From: Nakamurella deserti
GTDB taxonomy: Bacteria > Actinomycetota > Actinomycetes > Mycobacteriales > Nakamurellaceae
Direction: 5' to 3'
Assembly (NCBI RefSeq): GCF_003260015.1
Contig: NZ_QCXS01000002.1
Span: 372,001 to 436,000 of the forward strand
Length of the DNA stretch: 64,000 nucleotides
Below, in pieces: positions 25,547 through 34,138 of this stretch; position 1 is the stretch's first letter; the number at the start of each line of letters is the position of its first letter. The notes below the pieces were generated by a model. It did not search any database and had not been told where the DNA came from. It was given only the letters and a program-made list of their open reading frames with translations. A program made the translations under genes and the position numbers.

Positions 25547-25679
25547 ACCATCAGCACCCGGTGGCCGGTACCGCCCCGCGCGGTGCCCGGCCCCGGGATC
25601 GCCGAGAGTTCGGCCGCTGTCCGCGTCGTGTTCACCTCCGGCGCCGCCCGCGGACACGGCCCCGCCGTGCACTGAGCGG

Positions 25680-25814
25680 GTGAACAGTCTGCTGGCCGTC
25701 GTGACGGCTCTCCTCGCGGTGCCCGCGGCCGCCGTGTCGCTGCGGCTGCGTCCCCTGACGGAACTGGACCGGCGGCTGTCCGCGGTCGACGCCGAACTCG
25801 ACGCCGCCCGCTGA
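25680..25814 (+). CDS. Possible 44-residue membrane peptide
   Basis: A GTG at 25680 opens a frame for 44 residues: a hydrophobic N-terminus (LLAVVTALLAVPAAAVSL) followed by a charged helix (ELDRRLSAVDAELDAAR). This looks like a single-pass or signal-anchor peptide. No Shine-Dalgarno sequence and no well-placed -10 precede it. It may be chance coding in the 285 nt between rnpB and the next gene. Confidence 0.3.
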   Translation: MNSLLAVVTALLAVPAAAVSLRLRPLTELDRRLSAVDAELDAAR

Positions 25815-25831
25815 CCCGGCGCCCGGTCGGG

Positions 25832-25975
25832 TCAGGTCTTGGTCAGCACCACGATCAGGATCACGATCGCGGCGATGATCAGCACCGCACCGATCCCGAT
25901 CAGCACCTTCGCGTTCAGGGCGCCGCCCGGTTGCTGGCGCTTCAGGTCCTCGTCGTCTGTGTTCTGCCCGGCCAT
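25832..25975 (-). CDS. 47-residue single-pass membrane protein
   Basis: A short gene on the minus strand starts at ATG 25975 with AAGGA about 8 nt upstream and ends at 25832. The product has a polar acidic head (MAGQNTDDEDLKRQQ), a GGALNAK linker and one long helix (VLIGIGAVLIIAAIVILIVVL) ending in TKT. Its size, ribosome binding site and clean division into head and helix support it as real. The function is unknown. Confidence 0.6.
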   Translation of the reverse strand: MAGQNTDDEDLKRQQPGGALNAKVLIGIGAVLIIAAIVILIVVLTKT

Positions 25976-26084
25976 CGTCGGTTCCTTCCCACTGCCCACT
26001 GCGGAATGCGCCGGCGGTCGTCCGGCGGCGATGTGTCTCAGACTGTTGTGCCCCGCCGGGCGCCGATCACACCGGTTCCGACCA

Positions 26085-26189
26085 TCAGGACGAGACCGGA
26101 GACGGCGAGCCTGGCAGGCCCTCGGCGACGAACCCGACCACGCTCACGGCCGACCACGCCACCGGGAGCACGAGCAGGAGTCTCGCCAT
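26085..26189 (-). CDS. Possible 34-residue membrane peptide, perhaps frameshifted
   Basis: ATG 26189 opens MARLLLVLPVAWSAVSVVGF and ends after 34 residues in a Pro/Ser tail. In the -1 register just past this point the minus strand also reads a hydrophobic stretch, SGLVLMVGTGVIGARRGTTV, before a stop at 26038. The two together would make a plausible two-helix protein, so a frameshift or a sequencing error is possible. The evidence is weak. Confidence 0.3.
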   Translation of the reverse strand: MARLLLVLPVAWSAVSVVGFVAEGLPGSPSPVSS

Positions 26190-26242
26190 GCCTCCATTCC
26201 TACCCCACCGCCCCGCGGGCCCGGCCCACTAGCCTCGGACCG

Positions 26243-27718
26243 GTGAGCCAACGGAGGATCTACTCGTCTGCCGCGCCGATCGACTTCGCCGCGATCCGCG
26301 CCGAACAGAACGTGCCCACGGCGTTCTCGCCGGAGGTGGAGGCCGACGCCGCGGCGGCGGTCGCAGCGGGCCCGTTCGTCGCGCCCGACCGTGACGACCG
26401 CACCGACCTGCCCCTGGTGACGGTCGACCCGCCCGGGTCGATGGATCTCGACCAGGCCGTGCACCTGACCCGTGCCGACGACGGCCTCGGCTACGTGGTG
26501 CACTACGCCATCGCCGACGTCGCCGCCTGGGTCCGGCCCGGCGGCCCGGTCGACGAGGAGTCCTGGCGGCGCGGACAGACGCTCTACAGCCCCGACCTCT
26601 CGACCCCGTTGCATCCCCGCGCGCTCTCGGAGGGCGCCGGCAGTCTGCTGCCGGACCAGCGTCGCCCCGCCGTGCTGTGGACGATCACGCTGGACACCGC
26701 CGGTGAGGTCACCGACGTGGGACTGGAACGGGCCTGGGTCCGTTCCCTCGCCCGGCTGGACTACCCCGGCGTCCAGGCCGATGTCACCGCGGGCACGCTG
26801 CACCCGTCGATCGCGCTGCTGCCCGACGTCGGCAAGCTGCGGCAGGGCCTGGCCCGGCAGCGGCACGCGCTGACCCTCGACCTGCCGGACGTGGAGATCG
26901 TGGCCACCGGCGGCACCGGCCGCGCCCGCGGTTGGGACCTGGTGCTGCGGGCGCTGCCGGACGTGGAGGCCTGGAACGCCGAGATCAGCCTGCTCACGGG
27001 GATGTGTGCGGCACGCATCATGCTCGACGGCGGGGTGGGGATCCTGCGCACGCTGCCGGACCCGTCGGACAAGCAGGTCGCCGAACTGCGGCGCGCCACC
27101 GCGGCGCTGGGCATCCCGTGGCCGGACGGCGTCGCCCCCGCGGACGTGGTGGCCCAGCTCGACCCGGCCGAGCCCCGGCAGGCGGCGTTCCTGGAGTACG
27201 CGGTGAAGCTGCTGCGGGGAGCCGACTACCACCCCTTCGACCGGGACTCCACGGACCACCCCACCCCGGAACGCACCGGTCACGCCGGCATCGGCGCGCC
27301 GTACGCCCACGTCACGGCACCCCTGCGGCGGCTGGTCGACCGCTTCGGCACCGAGATCTGCCTGGCGCTGCACGCCGGCCGGCCGGTACCGGGGTGGGCC
27401 CGGGACCGGCTGGGTGAGCTGCCTGCGGTGATGGGGAGCTCGGCCCAGCGGGCCAGCGCGCTGGAGAAGGCCTGCACCGGCGCCGTCGGGGCGTTCCTGC
27501 TGGCCGGTCGGGAGGGCGACGTCTTTCCCGCGACCGTGCTGCAGGTCGACCGCGAGAAGGACCGGGCCCGGCTGGTGCTCGACGACCCGCCGGTGCGTGC
27601 GACCTGCCCCGCCGACGGTGTCGCGGAGGGGGAGCAGGTGCGGGTGGAGCTGGTCGCGGCGGATCCGGCGACGCACACCTACACCGTGCGGCTGGCCGAT
27701 CGCGCCGGTGCCACGTGA
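26243..27718 (+). CDS. RNB-domain ribonuclease (RNase II/R-like)
   Basis: This 491-residue protein has the RNase II catalytic domain. The metal-binding aspartates lie in VDPPGSMDLDQAVHL near 55-68 and the second signature in IGAPYAHVTAPLRRLVDRFG near 350-368. The length allows only a short N-terminus and a degenerate S1-like C-terminal barrel (FPATVLQVDREKDRARLVL), with no cold-shock domains. It is shorter than E. coli RNase II. It should degrade single-stranded RNA 3' to 5'. I chose GTG 26243, which lies 8 nt after TAGCCT (26230-26235); the longer open frame upstream is non-coding. Confidence 0.88.
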   Translation: MSQRRIYSSAAPIDFAAIRAEQNVPTAFSPEVEADAAAAVAAGPFVAPDRDDRTDLPLVTVDPPGSMDLDQAVHLTRADDGLGYVVHYAIADVAAWVRPGGPVDEESWRRGQTLYSPDLSTPLHPRALSEGAGSLLPDQRRPAVLWTITLDTAGEVTDVGLERAWVRSLARLDYPGVQADVTAGTLHPSIALLPDVGKLRQGLARQRHALTLDLPDVEIVATGGTGRARGWDLVLRALPDVEAWNAEISLLTGMCAARIMLDGGVGILRTLPDPSDKQVAELRRATAALGIPWPDGVAPADVVAQLDPAEPRQAAFLEYAVKLLRGADYHPFDRDSTDHPTPERTGHAGIGAPYAHVTAPLRRLVDRFGTEICLALHAGRPVPGWARDRLGELPAVMGSSAQRASALEKACTGAVGAFLLAGREGDVFPATVLQVDREKDRARLVLDDPPVRATCPADGVAEGEQVRVELVAADPATHTYTVRLADRAGAT

Positions 27719-27736
27719 CCGTGGCAGGCTGTGCAC

Positions 27737-27934
27737 ATGCCTGATGAGATCGGACAGAACACCCAGTGGTTCTACTGCCTGAAGCACAAGACGGTGGAGC
27801 CGGAGGGCGTGTGCAAGGCCAAGGACCGGTTGGGGCCGTTCCCCGACCGGGCGTCGGCGGCGAACGCGCTGGAGACCGTGCACGACCGGGAGGCCCGGCT
27901 CGAGTCCGAGGACGCCCGCTGGCGCAACGGCTGA
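27737..27934 (+). CDS. Small conserved actinobacterial protein, SPOR-like
   Basis: This 65-residue protein contains WFYCLKHKTVEPEGVCKAKDRLGPFPDRASAANALET. The pattern of an aromatic strand, two cysteines 14 residues apart and a DRLGPFPDRASAANAL helix resembles short actinobacterial SPOR-like or zinc-binding proteins. I cannot assign a function. The ATG at 27737 is exactly 7 nt after CAGGCT (27725-27730), consistent with leaderless expression. It follows the ribonuclease by 18 nt. Confidence 0.72.
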   Translation: MPDEIGQNTQWFYCLKHKTVEPEGVCKAKDRLGPFPDRASAANALETVHDREARLESEDARWRNG

Positions 27935-27973
27935 CGACCGTCGGCCGGTATCCGCTCCTGACGCCGGGACGCC

Positions 27974-29818
27974 TCAGCCGCAGGGGGCGAACGGCTCCGC
28001 GGTGACCGGCCAGTTCTTCACCGCGGGCGGGATCCGCACCGTCGGCTGCGCCGCCGCATCGCCGGCGGCGGGCACGGTGAAGTGCAGCGTGACCGTCGAT
28101 GTCGACCGCGGCGTGAAGTCGGTCTGGAAACGCCCGGCGTCCCGGCCGAAGTCGGTGCCGCGGGTCAGCTCGACCGGCACCCCGTCGACCTCCGCCCCGG
28201 TGAGCGTGCCGCCGGTGGGTGCGAACACCCGGAACTCGTCGGTGAGCGTGTAGGCCTTCGGGCCCGCGCCCGACACCTGTTCCGGAAGGCCCGAGGTCGG
28301 CCCGTCGAAGGCGAGGTCGAGGGTGACCGTGGCCTCCCGGCTGCCGTCGGCCGCGCAGGCGCCGGCGGTGACGCCGACCTTCCCGGTCAGGTAGTAGGAG
28401 AGCTTGGACCCGAGATAGGTCCGGTCGGCCAGGAACACCCCGAACGTGGGCGCCGTGGCGGGGTCGGCGGCGGGCAGCTCGCCGGTCAACCCCGCCCGCA
28501 CCAGGGACGACTGCTCGTCGGGGTGGGCACTCCACAGCAGCAGGCGGTGTTCGGCGACCGATCGCCGCAGACCCGCCAGCGCCGCGCCCGGGTCGGCCGG
28601 CGGGGACATCAGGGCCGTGAGGGCCTGGCCGGTGGCCGCCGCGGTGTAGGCGTCACGGAGACTCTTGTCCTTGTCGTCGGGGAACTTCGTGTAGATGTCG
28701 GACAGCAGGAAGGCGGCCAGCTCGTCGGGGGCCACCGTGGTGCCGCCCAGGTCCACCGGCCCGTACCCCTCGAGGATCCGGCCCAACGCCACCGGGTCGA
28801 CGGCGAACGCCCCGTCCAGCGGCGTCGGATCGATCCGGTCGGCGTACATCACGCTGAACAGCTCCGCGGCCCGCGGGAAGTCCGGGGTGAAGTTGACGTC
28901 CATCGCGATGGTGGCGATGTTCTCGCCGTACAGCTGCCGCTCGTCGTCGCTGATCGGCGCCACCGGGGCGTCGAAACGGTCGATGGTGCGCTGGGTGGCG
29001 CCCTGGCCGCCGACGCTGATCCGCCCGTCGTCCACGGTCATCACCGCGTAGGACCCGAACATCCCGCCGGTGGAGCGCGCCTCGGCGAGGTTCTGGAAGA
29101 GCACCAGGTACCGGCGCGGGCCGTCGGACCCGAGCATGGGCGGCAGAAGCTCGGTGGTGGTGGCGGCGCCGGCGGTCACCGACGCGACCGTGTCCAGCTT
29201 CGCCGCCAGGTCGTCCGCGGCGGAGGCGATCGCCCCGACGACGTCGTCGTGGGGGATCGCCGCGATCTCGCCGCGGAACCGGGCCACCTCGTCGTCGGCG
29301 TGCCGCAGTGCCGGGGCGGCGTCGACGAACGGCTGCAGGTCCACCCGGCCCTTCTCCGGCAGCAGCACCGCGGGGTCGGCCAGCCGGGTCAGGTCGACCA
29401 GCGGCGGCAGCACCTGGGTGGCCATGTCGTCCACGGTGGTGGCGATGGTGCGCACCGCAGACAGGTCGGCGCCGACGAACGGCAGCGCGGTGGCCAGCCG
29501 GAACACCGGGTCGTCGACCGCGTCGCGGGCGCGGGACGCCTGCTCCTGCAGCGTGGTCACCGCCGGTCGCAGCGAGGCCGAGCCACCCTCGAGGAGGGTG
29601 GCCGTGTCGAGATCGAAGTCGGCGGCGATGGTGGCCCGTGCGTCGGTGAGCGCCGAGTACGCCTGCCAACTGCGGAACGCCACCCAGCCGCCGCACAGGA
29701 CGAGGACCAGGCCGGCGAACGCCACCCACCGCCACCGGCGGCGCCGGCCCGGGCCCCGCGTGACGGGCGGGGCGTCGGTGTCCGTCGGCGGACTGTCCCT
29801 CGGTTGACCCGGCTCCAT
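27974..29818 (-). CDS. DUF4012-type cell-envelope protein
   Basis: This 614-residue protein has a basic Pro/Asp-rich N-terminus, one helix near 32-50 (WVAFAGLVLVLCGGWVAF) and a large extracytoplasmic domain. Segments RRYLVLFQNLAEARSTGGMFGSYAVMTVDDGRI split over 235-265 and ILEGYGPVDLGG are characteristic of DUF4012 proteins, which often sit near envelope polysaccharide genes and whose role is unknown. I chose ATG 29818 because TACGGT (29831-29826) ends 8 nt before it. The longer open frame runs under the divergent protease gene. A 9-base sequence is repeated directly across this promoter and start. Confidence 0.8.
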   Translation of the reverse strand: MEPGQPRDSPPTDTDAPPVTRGPGRRRRWRWVAFAGLVLVLCGGWVAFRSWQAYSALTDARATIAADFDLDTATLLEGGSASLRPAVTTLQEQASRARDAVDDPVFRLATALPFVGADLSAVRTIATTVDDMATQVLPPLVDLTRLADPAVLLPEKGRVDLQPFVDAAPALRHADDEVARFRGEIAAIPHDDVVGAIASAADDLAAKLDTVASVTAGAATTTELLPPMLGSDGPRRYLVLFQNLAEARSTGGMFGSYAVMTVDDGRISVGGQGATQRTIDRFDAPVAPISDDERQLYGENIATIAMDVNFTPDFPRAAELFSVMYADRIDPTPLDGAFAVDPVALGRILEGYGPVDLGGTTVAPDELAAFLLSDIYTKFPDDKDKSLRDAYTAAATGQALTALMSPPADPGAALAGLRRSVAEHRLLLWSAHPDEQSSLVRAGLTGELPAADPATAPTFGVFLADRTYLGSKLSYYLTGKVGVTAGACAADGSREATVTLDLAFDGPTSGLPEQVSGAGPKAYTLTDEFRVFAPTGGTLTGAEVDGVPVELTRGTDFGRDAGRFQTDFTPRSTSTVTLHFTVPAAGDAAAQPTVRIPPAVKNWPVTAEPFAPCG

Positions 29819-29970
29819 ACTGGGAACCGTACTGGGAACGACCGCGTCGAATGTCACGGACAGTCTCGAAAGCTCACGGTGGGTCGCAGTCGTGGGTGGG
29901 TCCGGTCCGGCGCGCCGCCCGCTGCAGTCCGCAGCGGGGCCCAGCGGCACAGATCGGCAGAGGAGCCCCG

Positions 29971-30123
29971 ATGACCACAGCAGACAGCACCCCGGAGACC
30001 AACGACCCGACCGGCGGCCAGGTCCCCAACCCGGAGACCGGAGCCGGCATCGGCGCCAGCGACGAGCCCAACACCATGGAGCCCGAGGAGAACCCCGAGG
30101 CGGTCGACCTCCCGACCCCGTGA
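29971..30123 (+). CDS. Small acidic, intrinsically disordered protein
   Basis: ATG 29971 is preceded by AGGAG 5 nt upstream and encodes 50 residues, beginning MTTADSTPETNDPTGGQVPN and ending EAVDLPTP. It is rich in Glu, Asp, Pro, Thr and Asn with almost no hydrophobic residues, so it should be disordered. No family is recognised. The good ribosome binding site and its position 67 nt before the protease gene support it as a real small gene. Confidence 0.55.
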   Translation: MTTADSTPETNDPTGGQVPNPETGAGIGASDEPNTMEPEENPEAVDLPTP

Positions 30124-30190
30124 CCGCACGGGCCGGAGCGGCGAGGCCGTTCCGGCCCGGCCCGGTCCCGCGGGCTGGCACGATCGTGGG

Positions 30191-31900
30191 GTGCGCACTC
30201 CGAACCGGATCCTGGCCGTCCTGCTCGCCGGCACCGTCCTGACCACGGCGGCCTGCACCGGTGGGGTGTCCGGACGGGCCGCTCTCCCCGGCGCGGACGC
30301 GGGGTCCCCGTCGATCACCGTGCCGTCCGGGCCGGCCACCGCCGGCTCCGGGACCGACACCCCGGCCGGCGGCGGCGCGATCGAGGGCGAGATCCCGCGG
30401 CCCACCCCGGGTGGGACGGGGGCCGGCGCCGTCCCGGACGGCCTCGGTGAGTTCTACTCCCAGCAGCTCCGCTGGCAGGACTGCGCGCCGTTCAACGCCA
30501 ACCCCGACTACGACGAGTTCTACGCCGCGCCGGGGCTGGAGTGCACGAACCTGATCGTGCCGTTGGACTACGCCGACCCGGCGGGACCGACGGTCGCCCT
30601 GGCCGTGATCCGGGCCGCCGCGACCGGGACGTCCGAGGGGGTGGTGCAGATCAACCCCGGCGGACCCGGCGCGTCCTCGCTGGACACCGTCGCCGCCATC
30701 GCCACCCAGGGCAGCGCCGCGGCCCTGCAGGAGACCTTCGACCTGGTGGGCTTCGACACCCGCGGGGTGGGCGCCTCCCGACCGCAGGTCGAGTGCCGGA
30801 CCGACGCGCAGACCGACGCGGACCGGGCCGCCAACCACCGCACCACCACGCCGGAGGGCATCGCCGCCGCCGACGCCGCGCTCACCGCGTACGTCGCCGC
30901 GTGCGTGGCCAACACCGGCGCCGACGCCGGGATCGACGGCACCGCCTTCCTGGAGAACATCGGCACCGCCAGCACGGTGCGCGACATGGACGTGCTGCGG
31001 TCCGCGCTCGGCCAGGAGCAGCTGACCTACCTGGGTTTCTCGTACGGCACCCTGCTCGGCTCCGTCTACGCCGACGAGTTCCCGGCGAACGTCCGGGCGA
31101 TGGTGCTCGACGGTGCGGTCGACCCGAACGCCGACTCCGACCAGCGGACCATCGACCAGAACGCCGGCTTCCAGGGCACCTTCGAGGCGTTCGCCGCCTG
31201 GTGTGCCCAGCAGGCGAGCTGCCCGCTGGCCGGTGATCCCGCGCAGGCGACCGCGGACTTCCAGGCGCTCGTGCGGCCACTGCTGGACACCCCGCTGGAG
31301 CTGCGTGACGGCCGGGTCCTGACCTTCGATGACGCCACCACCGGGCTCGCCTCGGCGCTGTACTCCCAGCAGGCCTGGCCGACGTTGCGCACCGCCCTGA
31401 TCGACCTCGCCGACGGCGACGGGTTCGTTCTGATGGCGCTGGCCGACCAGTACGAGGAGCGCGACTCGCAGGGGCACTACTCGTCCACCCAGGACGTGTT
31501 CAACGCCGTGCGCTGCGTGGACTCGCCGCGCGACCCGGCCGGGGACACCGACACCTCGTTCGAGGAGAAGGCCGCCGCGGCGGCACCGGTGTTCGACAGC
31601 GGTGACCCGGTGGTGGCCTTCGACGACACCTGCAGCCGCTGGCCGGGCACCACCACGCTGGACGTCGACGTCACCGCCGCTCCGGACCTGGCGACCCTCG
31701 TGGTCATCTCCACCACCGGCGACCCGGCCACCCCGTACGCCGCCGGCCAGGAGCTGGCCAAGCTGTTGAACGCGCGGCTGATCACCGTCGAGGGGGACCA
31801 GCACACCGCCTACCTCGGCGGCATCGACTGCGTGGACGACGCGGTGAACGCCTACCTCACCGAGCTCACGCTGCCCGAGGACGGCCTCGTCTGTCCGTGA
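30191..31900 (+). CDS. Hip1/CaeA-like alpha/beta-hydrolase lipoprotein (TAP family protease)
   Basis: This is a 569-residue secreted serine hydrolase. The signal peptide ends in a lipobox with Cys22 (LTTAAC), and a Gly/Pro/Thr tether follows to about 75. The alpha/beta-hydrolase fold has oxyanion motif NPGGPGASS, nucleophile Ser284 in LGFSYGTLLGS, Asp511 in STTGDPATPY and His538 in GDQHTAYLGG. This is the arrangement of mycobacterial Rv2223c/Rv2224c (Hip1), a cell-wall protease. The immediate downstream gene is glnA2, as in M. tuberculosis. GTG 30191 lies 7 nt after CACGAT (30179-30184), suggesting a leaderless mRNA. Confidence 0.9.
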   Translation: MRTPNRILAVLLAGTVLTTAACTGGVSGRAALPGADAGSPSITVPSGPATAGSGTDTPAGGGAIEGEIPRPTPGGTGAGAVPDGLGEFYSQQLRWQDCAPFNANPDYDEFYAAPGLECTNLIVPLDYADPAGPTVALAVIRAAATGTSEGVVQINPGGPGASSLDTVAAIATQGSAAALQETFDLVGFDTRGVGASRPQVECRTDAQTDADRAANHRTTTPEGIAAADAALTAYVAACVANTGADAGIDGTAFLENIGTASTVRDMDVLRSALGQEQLTYLGFSYGTLLGSVYADEFPANVRAMVLDGAVDPNADSDQRTIDQNAGFQGTFEAFAAWCAQQASCPLAGDPAQATADFQALVRPLLDTPLELRDGRVLTFDDATTGLASALYSQQAWPTLRTALIDLADGDGFVLMALADQYEERDSQGHYSSTQDVFNAVRCVDSPRDPAGDTDTSFEEKAAAAAPVFDSGDPVVAFDDTCSRWPGTTTLDVDVTAAPDLATLVVISTTGDPATPYAAGQELAKLLNARLITVEGDQHTAYLGGIDCVDDAVNAYLTELTLPEDGLVCP

Positions 31901-31925
31901 CGGGGTCTGCCCTAGGGTGAGGGGC

Positions 31926-33266
31926 ATGGATCGCCAGCGTCAGTTCGTCCTGCGCACCCTCGAGGAGCGCGACATCCGGTTCGTGCGGTTGTGGTTCACC
32001 GACGTGCTGGGTTACCTGAAGAGCGTGGCGGTCGCGCCGGCCGAGCTCGAGGGTGCCTTCAACGAGGGCATCGGCTTCGACGGCTCCTCGGTCGAGGGTT
32101 TCGCCCGGGTGTACGAGTCCGACATGGTGGCCAAGCCCGATCCGGCCACCTTCCAGGTGCTGCCCTGGGAGACCGACGGCGGGCGGGTCTACTCGGCCCG
32201 GATGTTCTGTGACATCGCGATGCCCGACGGGTCGCCGTCCTGGGCCGATCCTCGGCACGTGCTGCGCCGGGTGATGGCCGACGCGGCCGCCATGGGATTC
32301 ACCTGCTACGTGCACCCGGAGATCGAGTTCTTCCTGCTCAAGGACCTGCCGCAGGACGGCTCGTCGCCGGTGCCGGCCGACTCCGGGGGCTTCTTCGACC
32401 AGGCGTCCCACGACGCGGCCCCGCACTTCCGGCGTCGCGCGATCGAGAGCCTGGAGGCGATGGGGATCTCGGTGGAGTTCTCCCACCACGAGGGCGCGCC
32501 CGGCCAGCAGGAGATCGATCTGCGCTACGCCGACGCGCTCACCATGGCCGACAACATCATGTCGTTCCGCTACGTCATCAAGGAGGTGGCCATCACCCAG
32601 GGGGTGCGGGCCACCTTCATGCCCAAGCCGTTCGCCGATCAGCCCGGTTCGGCGATGCACACGCACTTCTCGCTGTTCGAGGGCGAGAGCAACGCCTTCT
32701 ACGACCCCGAGGACCCGTACCAGATGTCGGCCACCGGAAAGGCGTTCCTGGCCGGCGTGCTCCGGCACGCGCCGGAGTTCACCGCTGTGACCAACCAGTG
32801 GGTCAACTCCTACAAGCGGCTGGTCCTCGGTGGGGAGGCGCCCACCACCGTGTGCTGGGGCCAGGCGAACCGCTCGGCCCTGGTCCGGGTGCCGAACTAC
32901 TCGCCCGGCAAGGCGTCGAGCCAGCGCATCGAGGTCCGCTCGCCCGACTCCTCGACCAACCCGTACCTGATGTTCGCGGTGATCATCGCGGCCGGCCTGC
33001 GCGGGATCAAGAACAACTACCCGCTGCCCGCGCCCGCGGAGGACGACGTCTGGTCGCTGTCGGACGCCGAGCGCCGCGCGATGGGCTACGTCGACCTGCC
33101 GAACTCGCTGGGACTGGCCGTCGAGGCGATGGAGCGGTCGGAGTTCATCGCCGAGACGCTGGGCGAGCACGTCTACGAGTTCTTCCTGCGCAACAAGAAG
33201 GCCGAGTGGGACGCCTACCGCCGGCAGGTCACGCCCTACGAGCTGAGCCGCTACCTCGGTCTTTGA
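31926..33266 (+). CDS. glnA2: Type I glutamine synthetase, GlnA2-like
   Basis: This is a 446-residue glutamine synthetase. Conserved regions include FDGSSVEGFARVYESDM near 50-66, HPEIEFFLL, HHEGAPGQQEIDLRYADAL split near 185-205, MPKPFADQPGSAMHTHFSLF near 235-255, and NRSALVRVP with RIEVRSPDSSTNPY. The region that carries the adenylylated tyrosine in GlnA1 (NLYDLP) reads MGYVDLP here, so the usual regulatory site is not clearly kept. Together with synteny to Rv2222c this supports the GlnA2 branch. The ATG at 31926 follows TAGGGT (31913-31918) by 8 nt. Confidence 0.92.
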   Translation: MDRQRQFVLRTLEERDIRFVRLWFTDVLGYLKSVAVAPAELEGAFNEGIGFDGSSVEGFARVYESDMVAKPDPATFQVLPWETDGGRVYSARMFCDIAMPDGSPSWADPRHVLRRVMADAAAMGFTCYVHPEIEFFLLKDLPQDGSSPVPADSGGFFDQASHDAAPHFRRRAIESLEAMGISVEFSHHEGAPGQQEIDLRYADALTMADNIMSFRYVIKEVAITQGVRATFMPKPFADQPGSAMHTHFSLFEGESNAFYDPEDPYQMSATGKAFLAGVLRHAPEFTAVTNQWVNSYKRLVLGGEAPTTVCWGQANRSALVRVPNYSPGKASSQRIEVRSPDSSTNPYLMFAVIIAAGLRGIKNNYPLPAPAEDDVWSLSDAERRAMGYVDLPNSLGLAVEAMERSEFIAETLGEHVYEFFLRNKKAEWDAYRRQVTPYELSRYLGL

Positions 33267-33295
33267 GACCGGGTACGGCAGCAACAGAACCACGA

Positions 33296-33327
33296 AAGCC
33301 CCGGACGGCAGCTGCCGTCCGGGGCTT
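33296..33327. terminator. Bidirectional terminator after glnA2
   Basis: A 32-nt perfect palindrome (15 bp arms, 33296-33310 and 33313-33327, around GC) lies between the convergent glnA2 and DUF3043-type genes. A-rich and T-rich ends flank the stem only weakly. Confidence 0.8.
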
Positions 33328-33351
33328 CCGGGTGGGGTGTGTGCGAGGCGG

Positions 33352-33981
33352 TCAGTCGACGACGTCGCCCGGCCGCAGACGCGCCCGCGGAGCCCGGAAG
33401 CGGCGCGGCAGCATGGCGCGGTTGAAGGCGTAGTAGCCCAGCGCGGACCCCTTGGTCGAGATGCCCGTCGGGTCACCCTTGGGGAACTTCGCTTGCACCC
33501 GGCGGCTGATCTGCCGACCGAGCACGATCGAGTCGGCGAGCGCCGCGAGGATGACCACCAGCATCAGCAGCATGCCGTAGACCTGCAGCACCGGTGACAG
33601 CGTCGACAGCACGAACGAGAGGATCAGCACCGGCAGCAGCAGGCCGCTGATGTTGCGGCGGGCGTCGACGACGTCGCGGACGTAGCGGCGGACCGGGCCG
33701 CGGTCGCGGGGGAGGACGGCGGAGTCGTCGCCGCGCATCATCCGCTCGCGGCGGGTGGCCGCCGCGGCCTTGCGCTCCTCCTTGGTCATGGGCGTGCCGC
33801 CGACCGTCTTCGCGCGCTTGAACGCCTCGCGCTGGGTCATGGGGGGCGGCGGGACCGGGCCGCGGTGCGGCACCTTCTCGCGCCGCTTCGGCGTCGGGGC
33901 GCCCTTGCCCACCACCGGCTCGGTCGGTTCGACCGGCGCCGCGGGGGTGGTGACCGCGGGCTTCTTGCTGAAGATGCTCAC
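33352..33981 (-). CDS. DUF3043-type membrane protein
   Basis: This 209-residue protein has a long basic cytoplasmic N-terminus: TPKRREKVPHRGPVPPPPMT, then QREAFKRAKTVGGTPMTKEERKAA. The RGPVRRYVRDVVDARRNISGLLLP segment leads into two helices near 120-160 (LLLPVLILSFVLSTL and YGMLLMLVVILAALADSI). The C-terminal GISTKGSALGYYAFNRAMLPRRFRAPR is well conserved in actinobacterial DUF3043 proteins. The function is unknown. The frame also has a GTG at 33987, but TAAGCT (33993-33988) abuts it. I use GTG 33981, which lies 7 nt after that -10. Confidence 0.85.
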   Translation of the reverse strand: MSIFSKKPAVTTPAAPVEPTEPVVGKGAPTPKRREKVPHRGPVPPPPMTQREAFKRAKTVGGTPMTKEERKAAAATRRERMMRGDDSAVLPRDRGPVRRYVRDVVDARRNISGLLLPVLILSFVLSTLSPVLQVYGMLLMLVVILAALADSIVLGRQISRRVQAKFPKGDPTGISTKGSALGYYAFNRAMLPRRFRAPRARLRPGDVVD

Positions 33982-34138
33982 CGGCACAGCTTAATGGCCG
34001 TGCGGATCGGACACACTCCGCGGAACGGCGGGCGATCCGTGGCATCATCGAAGGGCATACCTGCGTTGCACTCCACGGTGTGCCCATGCACGACCACAGC
34101 ACCACCACAGATGCAGTACCTCAGATAAGGGGATGCCC

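Noticed and set aside
25100-25672. Protein-coding frames across 25.1-25.7 kb, both strands
   Set aside because: The interval is the RNase P RNA, with all conserved segments and a closing P1 helix.
27974-31927. 1317-codon minus-strand frame
   Set aside because: Only its last 614 codons (from ATG 29818) encode the DUF4012 protein. The rest is antisense to the Hip1-like gene.
33985-33987. GTG 33987 as start of the DUF3043-type gene
   Set aside because: It directly follows the -10 TAAGCT. GTG 33981 has the 7-nt spacing seen at other leaderless starts here.
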